Positions 27,540-35,755 of a DNA stretch of 64,000 nt are shown here, in pieces. Positions within the stretch are counted from its first letter, which is position 1. Each line of letters opens with the position of its first letter. The position numbers were made by a program, and so were the translations under genes. This DNA comes from Crossiella sp. SN42 (GTDB lineage: Bacteria > Actinomycetota > Actinomycetes > Mycobacteriales > Pseudonocardiaceae). The stretch is from contig NZ_JAMHIV010000024.1 of assembly GCF_023897065.1 (NCBI RefSeq), positions 1-64,000 of the forward strand, written 5' to 3'. The notes below the pieces were generated by a model that saw only the letters and a program-made list of their open reading frames with translations, was not told the origin of the DNA and did not search any database.

Positions 27540-27546
27540 GCTGGGG

Positions 27547-28293
27547 CTACGACGGCTCCGGCAGGCCGACCTCCCTGGCCAGTTCGGCGATCATCGACTC
27601 GAACAGCGTCTCGGCGTTGTTCAGTGCGAACGGGAAGCGGCCGAAGACCTCCAGTGCGACGTGGCCGTAGAGGCGGACCCAGCACTGGAGCATCAGGTAG
27701 ACCGTGGACAGGCCGAGGCGGTCGGCGGTGAGCTCGATGCCGGTGTCGGCCAAGGACTTCAGCAGGTCGTCGCGGTAGCCGCGGAGGTCTTCCTCCAGTG
27801 CGGCCGGGACCTCGCCGGTGCCCGCGGCGAGCTCCTGGTTCTCCGCGAGCAGTTTTCCGGCCACGCCCAGGAAGACCCGGCCGAACATGTCCTCGCCCAG
27901 GGTCTTGCGGCCGCCGCGGGAGCTGTTGTTGACCTCGACCTCTGGCGAGGCGAAGACCAGGGTGAACTCCTGCGGGTGGTCCAGGGCCCAGCGGCGGAAA
28001 GAACGGAAGACGGTGAACACCTGGCCGAGGAGGTCGCCGTCGCCGACCGCGGCCAGCTTGGGCTGGAGCTCCTCGGCCATGGACACGCAGACGTCCTCGC
28101 AGAGCTGGCGGAGCAGGTCCTCGCGGGAGTTGTAGTAGCGGTAGAGCGCCGGTGCGGTGATGCCCAGGTCGCGGGCGATGGCGCGCAGGGTCACCGCGTC
28201 GCGGCCGTTCTCCACGAGTAGGCGACGGGCCGCCGCACGGATATCACGCTCGGTGTGAGCGCGTAGCCGTTCTCGACGGGTGGCCTCCGTCAT
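27547..28293 (-). CDS. TetR-family transcriptional regulator
   Basis: A 248-residue repressor with an N-terminal HTH (AARRLLVENGRDAVTLRAIARDLGITAPALYRYYNSREDL, about 20-60) and a TetR C-terminal ligand domain (WHG-type). It is divergent from an MMPL exporter with two matching palindromes between them, so it most likely represses that exporter and itself. Confidence 0.92.
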   Translation of the reverse strand: MTEATRRERLRAHTERDIRAAARRLLVENGRDAVTLRAIARDLGITAPALYRYYNSREDLLRQLCEDVCVSMAEELQPKLAAVGDGDLLGQVFTVFRSFRRWALDHPQEFTLVFASPEVEVNNSSRGGRKTLGEDMFGRVFLGVAGKLLAENQELAAGTGEVPAALEEDLRGYRDDLLKSLADTGIELTADRLGLSTVYLMLQCWVRLYGHVALEVFGRFPFALNNAETLFESMIAELAREVGLPEPS

Positions 28294-28311
28294 ACTTCAC
28301 CCCTTCGGGTT

Positions 28312-28366
28312 GTAAACACCGTTCACTCTCGCCTATGGTCACCGACGGTAGGTGAACACCGTTTAC
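28312..28366. promoter_or_regulatory. Paired TetR-type operators between tetR and the MMPL gene
   Basis: GTAAACACCGTTCAC (28312-28326) and GTGAACACCGTTTAC (28352-28366) both fit GTRAAC-N3-GTTYAC and start 40 bases apart. They flank the divergent promoter region, where a TATGGT sits between them. Confidence 0.82.
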
Positions 28367-28435
28367 TGACCTCGCGTTCACCAGCACGGTAGTCGCTGGC
28401 TACGCCACCGACCAGTTTCGCCGGAGGGCTGGATC

Positions 28436-30631
28436 ATGTTCCTTTCCTGGGGATCGGTGGTGCATCGGCGCCGCTGGGTGGTGCTCGTCGCCGCCGCCTT
28501 GCTGACCGTCCTCGGCGGCGCCTGGGGCAGCGGTGTCTTCGACAAGCTCACCCAGGGTGGTTACGAGGACCCGGGCAGCCAGGCGATCACCGCGGTCAAG
28601 ACCATGGACGCGGCCCTGGGCAGGCAGAGCGGCGACGTGGTGGTGATCTACGAGGCACCCAGCGGCAGCTCGATCGACGACCCGGCGCTCGGGCAGAAGA
28701 TCACCGACAAGCTCAAGGCGCTGCCCAGCTCCGAGGTCAGCCGGGTGATGTCCTACTGGATGATCCCGGACCCGGCCGCGCGGGCCGCCTTCGCCGACGC
28801 CGAGCACAAGCGCGGCCTCGCGGTGATCACCATGACCGCGGGCGATGACTCCAACAAGATGCTGCGGTCCTACGAGAAGATCAAGGACCAGCTGGCCGTC
28901 GACGGGGTGACCAGCCAGGGCGGCGGGTTCGCGCCGACCGCGGCCGCGATCAACACCAGCTCCCAGAACGACCTGATCACCGCCGAGCTGGTGGCGGTGC
29001 CGATCACCCTGCTGCTGCTCGTGCTGATCTTCGGCGGCCTGGTCGCGGCCGCGCTGCCGGTGCTGGTGGGCGGCCTGTCCATCCTCGGCGCGCTGGGCGT
29101 GCTCAACGTGCTGACCAGCTTCGTCGAGGTGAACACCTTCGCGGTGAACGTGGCCAGCCTGCTCGGCCTTGGCATGGCCATCGACTACGGCCTGTTCATG
29201 GTCGGCCGGTTCCGCGAGGAGCTCGCCACCGGCCTCGAACCCGGCAAGGCGGTGCGCCGCACGGTGGCCACCGCGGGCCGCACGGTCGCCTTCTCCGCCA
29301 CGCTGCTGATCATCGCGCTGGCCGGGCTGCTGCTGTTCCCGCAGGGCTTCCTGCGCTCGGTCAGCTACGGCGGCATGGCCGCGGTCGCGGTGGCCATGCT
29401 GGTCTCGCTGACCCTGCTGCCCGCCCTGCTCGCGGTGCTCGGCCGCCGGGTGGACTCGCTGGCCCTGCCCTGGCGCAAGCGTGCCGCGGCCAAGCCGGTG
29501 GAGGAGGAGGGCCGCGGCTGGCGCAAGCTGGGCCTGGCCGTGATGAAGCGCCCGGTGATCTTCGCGGTGCCGATCATCGCGGTGCTGGTGCTGCTCGGCA
29601 CGCCGTTCCTGGGCGCCAGCTTCGGCGAGGTCACCGAGAAGGTGCTGCCCGCGGGCAACCCGGCGCGGGTCACCGCGGAGACGCTCAACCGGGACTTCCC
29701 CGCGCTGAGCAAGGACGCCGCGCAGATCGTGTTGCAGGGCAAGGACGGCAAGGCTCCCGACCAGGCCGCGGCGCAGCAGTTCGCCGGTGAGCTCGGCAAG
29801 GTCCCCGGCGTCACCAACGTGCAGCCGGCCGGCGCGGGCAAGGACGTCATCGCCTTCACCGCCAAGCTGCCTGGCGACGTGCTCAGCGACGAGGCCAAGA
29901 ACGCGGTCAAGGAGATCCGGAACCTGACCCCGCCAGGGGACAGCAAGGTCCTGGTCGGCGGGATCAGCGCCAGGGTGCTGGACAGCCTGAACGCGATCAC
30001 CGCCGGACTGCCCTGGATGATCCTGGTCATCGTGGGCGCCACCCTGGTGCTGATGTTCCTGGCCTTCGGCTCGGTGCTGCTGCCGATCAAGGCCGTGGTG
30101 ATGAGCGCGCTCAGCCTCTCCGCCACCTTCGGCGTGCTGACCTGGGTGTTCCAGGACGGCCACGGCGCGGACCTGCTTAACGTCTCGCCAGGTCCGCTGG
30201 AGGCGGGCATCGTGGTGCTGATGGCGGCCGTGGTCTTCGGCCTGTCCACCGACTACGAGGTCTTCCTGATGTCCCGCATGGTCGAGGCCAAGAGCAAGGG
30301 CGCCAGCAACGAGGAGGCGGTGGCCACCGGCCTGGCCCGGACCGGCCGGGTGATCAGCTCGGCCGCGCTGCTGCTGATCGTGGTGACCGGCGCCTTCGCC
30401 TTCGCTGAGGTGACCATGATGCGCTTCGTCGGCGTCGGCATGATCCTGGCCCTGGCCCTGGACGCCACCGTGGTGCGCATGCTGCTGGTGCCCGCGGTGC
30501 TCAAGCTGATGGGCAACGCGGCCTGGTGGGCGCCCGGACCGCTGCGCAGGTTGCAGCAGCGGGTCGGCATCCACGAGGGCGAGGACGCCGAGGACAAGCC
30601 CAGGACCCGCGAGCCGCAGCCGGTCGGCTGA
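28436..30631 (+). CDS. MMPL-family RND transporter
   Basis: A 731-residue proton-driven exporter of the mycobacterial MmpL type with two repeats: helix 1, an external domain, then five or six helices, duplicated. Typical motifs are GLGMAIDYGLFMVGRFREEL in the first half and GLSTDYEVFLMSRMVE in the second. Lipids or drugs are the usual substrates; the actual one is unknown. GGAGG precedes the ATG. Regulated by the divergent TetR. Confidence 0.95.
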   Translation: MFLSWGSVVHRRRWVVLVAAALLTVLGGAWGSGVFDKLTQGGYEDPGSQAITAVKTMDAALGRQSGDVVVIYEAPSGSSIDDPALGQKITDKLKALPSSEVSRVMSYWMIPDPAARAAFADAEHKRGLAVITMTAGDDSNKMLRSYEKIKDQLAVDGVTSQGGGFAPTAAAINTSSQNDLITAELVAVPITLLLLVLIFGGLVAAALPVLVGGLSILGALGVLNVLTSFVEVNTFAVNVASLLGLGMAIDYGLFMVGRFREELATGLEPGKAVRRTVATAGRTVAFSATLLIIALAGLLLFPQGFLRSVSYGGMAAVAVAMLVSLTLLPALLAVLGRRVDSLALPWRKRAAAKPVEEEGRGWRKLGLAVMKRPVIFAVPIIAVLVLLGTPFLGASFGEVTEKVLPAGNPARVTAETLNRDFPALSKDAAQIVLQGKDGKAPDQAAAQQFAGELGKVPGVTNVQPAGAGKDVIAFTAKLPGDVLSDEAKNAVKEIRNLTPPGDSKVLVGGISARVLDSLNAITAGLPWMILVIVGATLVLMFLAFGSVLLPIKAVVMSALSLSATFGVLTWVFQDGHGADLLNVSPGPLEAGIVVLMAAVVFGLSTDYEVFLMSRMVEAKSKGASNEEAVATGLARTGRVISSAALLLIVVTGAFAFAEVTMMRFVGVGMILALALDATVVRMLLVPAVLKLMGNAAWWAPGPLRRLQQRVGIHEGEDAEDKPRTREPQPVG

Positions 30632-30642
30632 GCTCGGACGGC

Positions 30643-30679
30643 ACCCCGGCCACGATTCACGTGAAACCGTGGCCGGGGT
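30643..30679 (+). terminator. Terminator-like hairpin with a parS-like loop
   Basis: Twelve-base perfect arms ACCCCGGCCACG and CGTGGCCGGGGT enclose the 13-base loop ATTCACGTGAAAC. No long T-run follows, only CCCCCTT. It lies just after the MMPL stop. The loop plus the adjacent stem G reads GATTCACGTGAAAC, one base from the parS core. Confidence 0.72.
30654..30667. promoter_or_regulatory. parS-like site 4 (one mismatch)
   Basis: GATTCACGTGAAAC differs from GTTTCACGTGAAAC by a single base. Unlike the first three it is about 30 kb from parAB and sits in the loop of a hairpin. Confidence 0.6.
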
Positions 30680-30778
30680 CCCCCTTCGGGTGAGCCTCGC
30701 GGTGGAACGGCTTTTCCGGGGTCGGCGGCCCCTAGGATTCCGGCGCTCCGCCCGCGCCGACTGTTCTGGAGATCGACT

Positions 30779-31507
30779 GTGAAACCCCGCCGGGTCCGCC
30801 TGGTCGCCGCCATCATCGTGTTCGCGCTGCTGCTGGTGCCGGTGATCGGCGTGCTGATGAGCTGCGCCCGTCCCGAGGACGGCAGGCCGCGCTCGCTCAG
30901 CGGCGCCGAGGCCGAACGGCTGGCCCTGGTGCGCTTCATCAACTACGAGTCGCGGACCGCCGCGGTGCGGGCCGCGGTGCCCAGCACCAGCGGGATCGTG
31001 GTGCTGGACGGGCGGATCGACTTCGTCTCGCACCTGGGCTACGCCGCGATGCGCACCGAGGGCCGCAACGACTCCGCCTCCGCCGGGCTGCTCCAGTGGA
31101 GTCCCGAGGTGCTGGCTTTCCGCGCGGGCGCCGGTCAGCTCGCGGTGGACCCGGTGCCCGGCAACGGCTGGCAGGTGCGGCCGATGCAGCGGGCCGGCAA
31201 CGAGCTGGACACCGCGCTGACCCTGCTGGTCGACCTGGCCGCGGACCGGCCGGACAACGCCGAGCTGCTCCGGCAGAGCAGCGCCCGCTGGCTGCGCGCG
31301 GACCGGGTGGGCGAGGTGCCGGTGGACGTGTTCGAGGGGCCGCTGGAGCCGGGCAAGGACGCCAACGGGCGGCTGCGCTACTGGGTCGGCGGGGACGGGC
31401 GGCTGCACCGGCTGGAGGCCAAGACGGGGGCAGGCGAGACGCCCGCGATGATCGACCTGAAGCCGGGTGCGGCGCCGATCACACCCATTGCCGCGATCCG
31501 GGCTTGA
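30779..31507 (+). CDS. Membrane-anchored extracellular protein of unknown function
   Basis: A 242-residue protein. An N-terminal hydrophobic segment (about 8-28) ends in LMSCA, which could be a lipobox (Cys near residue 28) or just a membrane anchor. The rest is hydrophilic and external, with paired conserved-looking Arg/Trp residues (LLQWSPEVLAF, ARWLRADRVGEVPVDVFEGP). No known domain was recognised; proteins of this shape are common in Pseudonocardiales. GTG start at 30779. Confidence 0.7.
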   Translation: MKPRRVRLVAAIIVFALLLVPVIGVLMSCARPEDGRPRSLSGAEAERLALVRFINYESRTAAVRAAVPSTSGIVVLDGRIDFVSHLGYAAMRTEGRNDSASAGLLQWSPEVLAFRAGAGQLAVDPVPGNGWQVRPMQRAGNELDTALTLLVDLAADRPDNAELLRQSSARWLRADRVGEVPVDVFEGPLEPGKDANGRLRYWVGGDGRLHRLEAKTGAGETPAMIDLKPGAAPITPIAAIRA

Positions 31508-31534
31508 ACCTGACGCGACGTCAGCTCCTACCGT
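31504..31534 (+). promoter_or_regulatory. MerR-type 19-bp-spacer promoter of the tipA-like gene
   Basis: TTGAAC (31504-31509) and TACCGT (31529-31534) are separated by 19 bases. The spacer holds the inverted repeat CTGACG-CGA-CGTCAG. Over-long spacing with a central dyad is the hallmark of MerR-activated promoters. The expected start of transcription falls at about the GTG at 31542, so the mRNA is probably leaderless. Confidence 0.75.
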
Positions 31535-31541
31535 CATCGAC

Positions 31542-32291
31542 GTGAACGGAGAGACCAAGCGGTGGAGCGTCGGGGAGCTGGCGCGGGCCACCGGACTGAC
31601 CGTGCGCACGCTGCACCACTACGACCAGATCGGGCTGGTGCGGCCGAGTGAACGGACCTCGGCGGGCCACCGCAGGTACACCGCCGCTGACCTGCAGCGG
31701 CTGTACCGGGTGCGGGCGCTGCGCTCCTTCGGGCTGTCGCTGGAGGACGTGGGTGTCGCGCTGAGCGAGGCCGACCCCGATCCGGGGGTGCTGCGCGAGG
31801 TGCTGCACACCCAGCTCACCCAGCTCGACAACCAGGTGCGCGAGGCCCAGCGGCTGCGGGCCCAGGTGCGCTCGCTGCTGGCGAAGCTCGACGGCTCGGT
31901 CACTCCGGACGCCACCGAGTTCCTGCAAGCGTTGGAGACGATGACGATGATCGAGAGCTATTACACCCAGGAGCAGCTCGACCAGCTGGCCCGCCGCCGG
32001 GAGGAGTTCGGTGAGGAGGCCATCAAGGAGGTCGAGAACGAGTGGCCGCGGCTGTTCGCCGAGGTCGACGCCCTGATGGCGGAGGGCGCGGCGCCGACCG
32101 ACGAGCGCGCGGTGCGCGTGGTCGAGCGGATGGACGAGCTGATCTTCGCCTTCCACGGCGGCGACGAGGGCATCAAGGCCGCGGTGGAGAAGATGTGGGC
32201 GGAGCAGCGCGAGCAGATGCGCGAGCAGCAGTGCGGTCCCTCCGACGAGGTGAACGCGTTCCTAGCCGCGGTGCGCGCGGCCAAGGGCTGA
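31542..32291 (+). CDS. MerR-family regulator with TipAS-type ligand domain
   Basis: A 249-residue regulator. The N-terminal MerR HTH (about 8-75: WSVGELARATGLTVRTLHHYDQIGLVRPSER) is followed by a coiled-coil (about 85-120) and a C-terminal TipAS-like antibiotic-recognition domain (about 140-240; YYTQEQLDQLARRREEFGEE). TipA proteins bind thiopeptides and other multidrug ligands and activate their own promoter. The upstream 19-bp-spacer promoter supports autoregulation. Confidence 0.9.
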   Translation: MNGETKRWSVGELARATGLTVRTLHHYDQIGLVRPSERTSAGHRRYTAADLQRLYRVRALRSFGLSLEDVGVALSEADPDPGVLREVLHTQLTQLDNQVREAQRLRAQVRSLLAKLDGSVTPDATEFLQALETMTMIESYYTQEQLDQLARRREEFGEEAIKEVENEWPRLFAEVDALMAEGAAPTDERAVRVVERMDELIFAFHGGDEGIKAAVEKMWAEQREQMREQQCGPSDEVNAFLAAVRAAKG

Positions 32292-32315
32292 GTTGTGCAC
32301 CGGTCCCCGGCAAGC

Positions 32316-32413
32316 TGTGGACAACTGGGGATCTGTTGTGGAGAAACCTGGCGACAGATTGCTCCTCGTGGGTGAAAATTGCGCCTCTGAGCTGCGGATA
32401 TGAGTTATCCACA
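32316..32413. promoter_or_regulatory. DnaA-box cluster in an AT-richer intergenic spacer
   Basis: TGTGGACAA (32316-32324, reverse of TTGTCCACA) and TTATCCACA (32405-32413) are exact matches to the actinobacterial DnaA box TTRTCCACA. TGTGGAGAA (32337-32345) differs by one base. They lie in the 204-base gap between the tipA-like gene and the DUF2339 gene, which is locally richer in A/T than the flanks. Confidence 0.65.
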
Positions 32414-32495
32414 GCTCGGTCGCGGCCAGTTTGTAACGCGGTCTGAGTAGTCCTGCGGATTCACCAGGACGGGTTCAGGCCCCACCCTGTCGCAC

Positions 32496-34427
32496 ATGAC
32501 CGCTCAACCGGTGTTGCGCGTGGCGCAGGAGCTTCGCGAGATGGGTCTGCGACTGCAGGCGCTGGAGACGGAGCTGCGCTCCGCGGTGGAGACGAGCACG
32601 GGACAGGCGCCGCCCGTGCCCACGCCACCGGCCACACCGGTCCCGACCAGGCAGTTCGAAGGACTGGACCCGGCCACGACAGGTCCGCAGCAGGGCTTCG
32701 CGCCCGCCGGGACGTCGCAGGGCTTCGTACCCGCCGGAGCGCAGCCGGGCTTCGCGCCTGCTGGAGCACCGCAAGGCTTCGCGCCCGCCGGGCCGCCGCC
32801 CGGGCACGTGCCCACCCACCGGCCGCCGGGGTTCGCCCCGCCGCCCGGCCACCCGCCGCAGTGGCAGCCGCCGCCTCCCCCACCTCCGGTGGACCCGGGC
32901 GCGCGGCAGCGCCGCAACAGCCGGATCGTCACCTGGGTCGGCGGCGGGGTCACCCTGCTCGGCCTGGTGTTGTTCCTGGTGCTGGCCGCCCAGCGGGGCT
33001 ACTTCGGGCCGCTGCCCAGGGTGGCCGGCGGTGCGGTGCTGGGGCTGGCGCTGGTCGGGCTCGCGTTGCGCGCCTACGGCAGGCCCGGTGGGCGCACCAC
33101 CGGGTACGCGCTGGCGGCCACCGGGTTCGCCGCGCTCTACCTGGACATCGTGGCGGCCACCTCGCTGCACGAGTTCCTGCCCGTGCACCTCGGACTGGTC
33201 GCCGGGCTGGCGGTGACCGCGACCGGGCTGTGGCTGGCGGTGCGCTGGGACGCCCAGCCGCTGGCCGTCGGGGTGGTGCTGGGCGCCGCGGTCAGCGCGC
33301 CGATGCTGACCATGGCCTTCACCCCGCTGCTGGTCGGCTTCCTGATGGTGCTCGCGCTGGCCGCCGCGCCGGTGCGGCTGATCAAGGACTGGTCCGGGCT
33401 CATCGCCGCGGCGACCCTGCCCGCGCTGCTCGGCGCGGTGCTGGCCGGGCTGCGCGCGATCCTCACCTCGGCTGAGCAGCACGCCACCATCGCGGTCAGC
33501 TTCGGCGCCGCGGTGCTGGCCATGCTGCTGGCCGCGGCGGCCGCCCGGCTGCGGCCCTCGGACCCGGTGCCGCTGGTCGTGCTGGCCTCGGCCGCGGTGC
33601 CGCCGCTGCTGTCCGCAGGCATCTTGGACCAGGTCGGGGCGAGCAGGGCCGCGCTCGGGCTGGCCGCGGTGGCCTTCGCCTTCGCCGCCGCCGGCAAGTG
33701 GCTGACCAGCAGGTTCGCCATCACGGCCGCTGCGGTCGGGCTGGTCGGCATATTCCAAGCGATCATGACCTACGCCGAGGGCGGCTCCAGGGGACTGACC
33801 CTGCTCGGCGCGGCGCTGGTGCTGGCCGGGCTGGCCTGGTGGCTGCGCAGCAGGCTGCCGCTGTTCGGCGCGCTCGGCTACGGGATCGCCGGGTTGTTCG
33901 CCGCGCTGATCACCACCGTGCCGGTGCGCCTGCTCTTCCGCGAGCCCACGGCGCTGGTCGAGGCGAGCGTTCCGGTGACCGGGCTGCTGCTGGCCGCGGT
34001 GGCGGTGGCGCTGCCGGTGGCCGCCTTCCGGACCGGGCTGCTGCGCGGACCGGCCGACAGCGCGGAGCGGGTGCTGTGGCTGATCGCCGCGGCGGTCGCG
34101 CTCTACGGCACCGCGCTGACCATCCTCGGCTCGGCGCTGCTCGCGCTGCCGGACCGGGACGGCTTCCTCACCGGGCACGTGCTGGTCACGCTCAGCTGGA
34201 CCGCGGCCGCGCTGGTGCTGTTGCTGCGCGGCATCCGCTCGGCGCACCTGCGGGTCACCGGGATGGTGCTGCTGGGCATCGCGCTGGCCAAGCTGTTCCT
34301 GTTCGACCTGGCCACGCTGGACGGACTGGCCAGGGTGGCCGCGGTGCTCGGCGCCGGACTGGTGCTGCTGGTGGTCGGCACCCGGTACGCCCGGCTGGTG
34401 GCGGCGGTGAAGGAGGAGGCGAGCTAG
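32496..34427 (+). CDS. DUF2339-family polytopic membrane protein
   Basis: A 643-residue protein. The cytoplasmic N-terminal part starts with a short coiled-coil (about 7-32), then a Pro/Gly/Phe-rich region with six 9-residue units of the type QGFAPAGxx (66-119), then a poly-Pro run. From about residue 140 to the end there are around 18-20 hydrophobic helices. The DUF2339 membrane core is recognised from its helix density and the C-terminal VTGMVLLGIALAKLFLFDLA block. Function unknown. Its end overlaps the convergent rbsD by four bases. Confidence 0.85.
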   Translation: MTAQPVLRVAQELREMGLRLQALETELRSAVETSTGQAPPVPTPPATPVPTRQFEGLDPATTGPQQGFAPAGTSQGFVPAGAQPGFAPAGAPQGFAPAGPPPGHVPTHRPPGFAPPPGHPPQWQPPPPPPPVDPGARQRRNSRIVTWVGGGVTLLGLVLFLVLAAQRGYFGPLPRVAGGAVLGLALVGLALRAYGRPGGRTTGYALAATGFAALYLDIVAATSLHEFLPVHLGLVAGLAVTATGLWLAVRWDAQPLAVGVVLGAAVSAPMLTMAFTPLLVGFLMVLALAAAPVRLIKDWSGLIAAATLPALLGAVLAGLRAILTSAEQHATIAVSFGAAVLAMLLAAAAARLRPSDPVPLVVLASAAVPPLLSAGILDQVGASRAALGLAAVAFAFAAAGKWLTSRFAITAAAVGLVGIFQAIMTYAEGGSRGLTLLGAALVLAGLAWWLRSRLPLFGALGYGIAGLFAALITTVPVRLLFREPTALVEASVPVTGLLLAAVAVALPVAAFRTGLLRGPADSAERVLWLIAAAVALYGTALTILGSALLALPDRDGFLTGHVLVTLSWTAAALVLLLRGIRSAHLRVTGMVLLGIALAKLFLFDLATLDGLARVAAVLGAGLVLLVVGTRYARLVAAVKEEAS

Positions 34428-34813
34428 AAGGGCACGCCGCAGCGGAGCAGGATGTTGGCGTACGGGCTGGCCTCGCCGGTCCGCACGACCAGCTTCACCC
34501 CGGCCACCCGGCGCTTGAACTCCTCGTGGTCCACCCGCTCCAGCTTGGTCAGCCGCTCGGTCACCGCCACCGCGCAGTCCGGGTTGCCGGCCTCCAGCTC
34601 GGTGGCCACCACCGCGCCCTCCACCACCAGCTCGTTCAGCAGCCCGTCCAGCACGTCCAGGAAACCGGGCACGCCGAAGGAGAAGGCCAGGTCGATCAGC
34701 TGCGGGCCGGCCGGGATGGGCAGGCCGCAGTCGGCCACCACCAGCTCGTCGGTGTGGCCGAGCCGGGCCAGCGCGGCACTCAGCTCGGCGTGCAGGATGC
34801 CGGTCCGCTTCAC
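34424..34813 (-). CDS. rbsD: D-ribose pyranase RbsD
   Basis: Interconverts beta-pyranose and furanose forms of D-ribose so RbsK can phosphorylate it. The protein is 129 residues with the family N-terminus MKRTGILHAELSAALARLGHTDELVVADCG (catalytic His in the first 25 residues) and C-terminal VRTGEASPYANILLRCGVPF. It is the last gene of the rbs operon; its start overlaps the rbsK stop (ATGA). Confidence 0.95.
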   Translation of the reverse strand: MKRTGILHAELSAALARLGHTDELVVADCGLPIPAGPQLIDLAFSFGVPGFLDVLDGLLNELVVEGAVVATELEAGNPDCAVAVTERLTKLERVDHEEFKRRVAGVKLVVRTGEASPYANILLRCGVPF

Positions 34814-35721
34814 GCGCGCACCTCGCTCCTGGTCGGGTAGGAGGGCTGTGCGCCGGGGCGGGTCACCGAGATGGCCGCCGCGCGGACCGCGAAACCGGTC
34901 GCGGCCAGCAGCTCGTCGCCTGCGGAGAGCCGGGCGGCCAGCGCGCCGGCGAAGGCGTCGCCCGCGCCGGTGGTGTCCACCGGGCTGACCCTGGGCGCGG
35001 CCACCGTGCTCACGCAGTCCGGGGTGGCCACCACCGCGCCGCGGCCGCCGAGGGTCACCACCACCGAGCGCGGGCCGAGCGCGAGCAGCGCCTCGGCCAG
35101 GGCCGGGCCGTCCGCGCTGGTGGTCTCCGCGCCGAGCAGCCAGCCCGCTTCGTGCTCGTTGACGATCAGGGGGTCCAGCGCGGCCAGCGCGTCCGCGGTC
35201 AGCGGGCCGGGCGGGGACAGGTTCAGCACCGTGCGCACCCCGGCCGCGCGGGCCAGCTCGATGGCGCGCAGAGCGGCGGGCATCGGCACCTCCAGCGAGA
35301 CCAGCACCACGGTGGAGATCGCGATCACCGAGGCGGCCCGGTCGATGTCCCCGGTGGTCAGCGTGCCGTTGGCGCCGGGTGAGACCACGATCGAGTTCTC
35401 CCCGTCCGGGGTGACCGTGATGTGCGCGATGCCGGTGGGCCGGTCGGGCGTGCGCACGTGTTCGGTGCGCACCCCGGCCGACCGCATCGACTCCAGCAGC
35501 AGCTGGCCGTGCTCGTCATCGCCGACCGCGCCGAGGAAGGCCACCCCGGCACCCAGCCTGGCGGCCGCGACCGCCTGGTTGGCGCCCTTGCCGCCGGGCG
35601 AGACCCGCAGGTCCGAGCCCAGCACCGTCTCACCGGCTGCTGGGCGGCGGTCCACCGTGGTCACCAGGTCCGCGTTCGCGGAACCGACGACGACGACATC
35701 GACAAGCACGGCCAGTTTCAT
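34810..35721 (-). CDS. rbsK: Ribokinase
   Basis: PfkB-family kinase producing ribose-5-phosphate, 303 residues. The first PfkB signature is in SPGGKGANQAVAAARLG and the second is VDTTGAGDAFAGALAA, carrying the anion hole and the catalytic Asp. It overlaps rbsD and follows rbsB by 34 bases, in the ribose operon. Confidence 0.94.
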   Translation of the reverse strand: MKLAVLVDVVVVGSANADLVTTVDRRPAAGETVLGSDLRVSPGGKGANQAVAAARLGAGVAFLGAVGDDEHGQLLLESMRSAGVRTEHVRTPDRPTGIAHITVTPDGENSIVVSPGANGTLTTGDIDRAASVIAISTVVLVSLEVPMPAALRAIELARAAGVRTVLNLSPPGPLTADALAALDPLIVNEHEAGWLLGAETTSADGPALAEALLALGPRSVVVTLGGRGAVVATPDCVSTVAAPRVSPVDTTGAGDAFAGALAARLSAGDELLAATGFAVRAAAISVTRPGAQPSYPTRSEVRA

Positions 35722-35755
35722 TGTCGACCCTGACGAGCAGGTCTCCGTGATGTGA

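Noticed and set aside
28400-31609. A 1069-codon His/Gln/Gly-rich minus-strand frame
   Set aside because: Antisense of the MMPL and following genes; composition is what a GC3-rich gene gives on the opposite strand.
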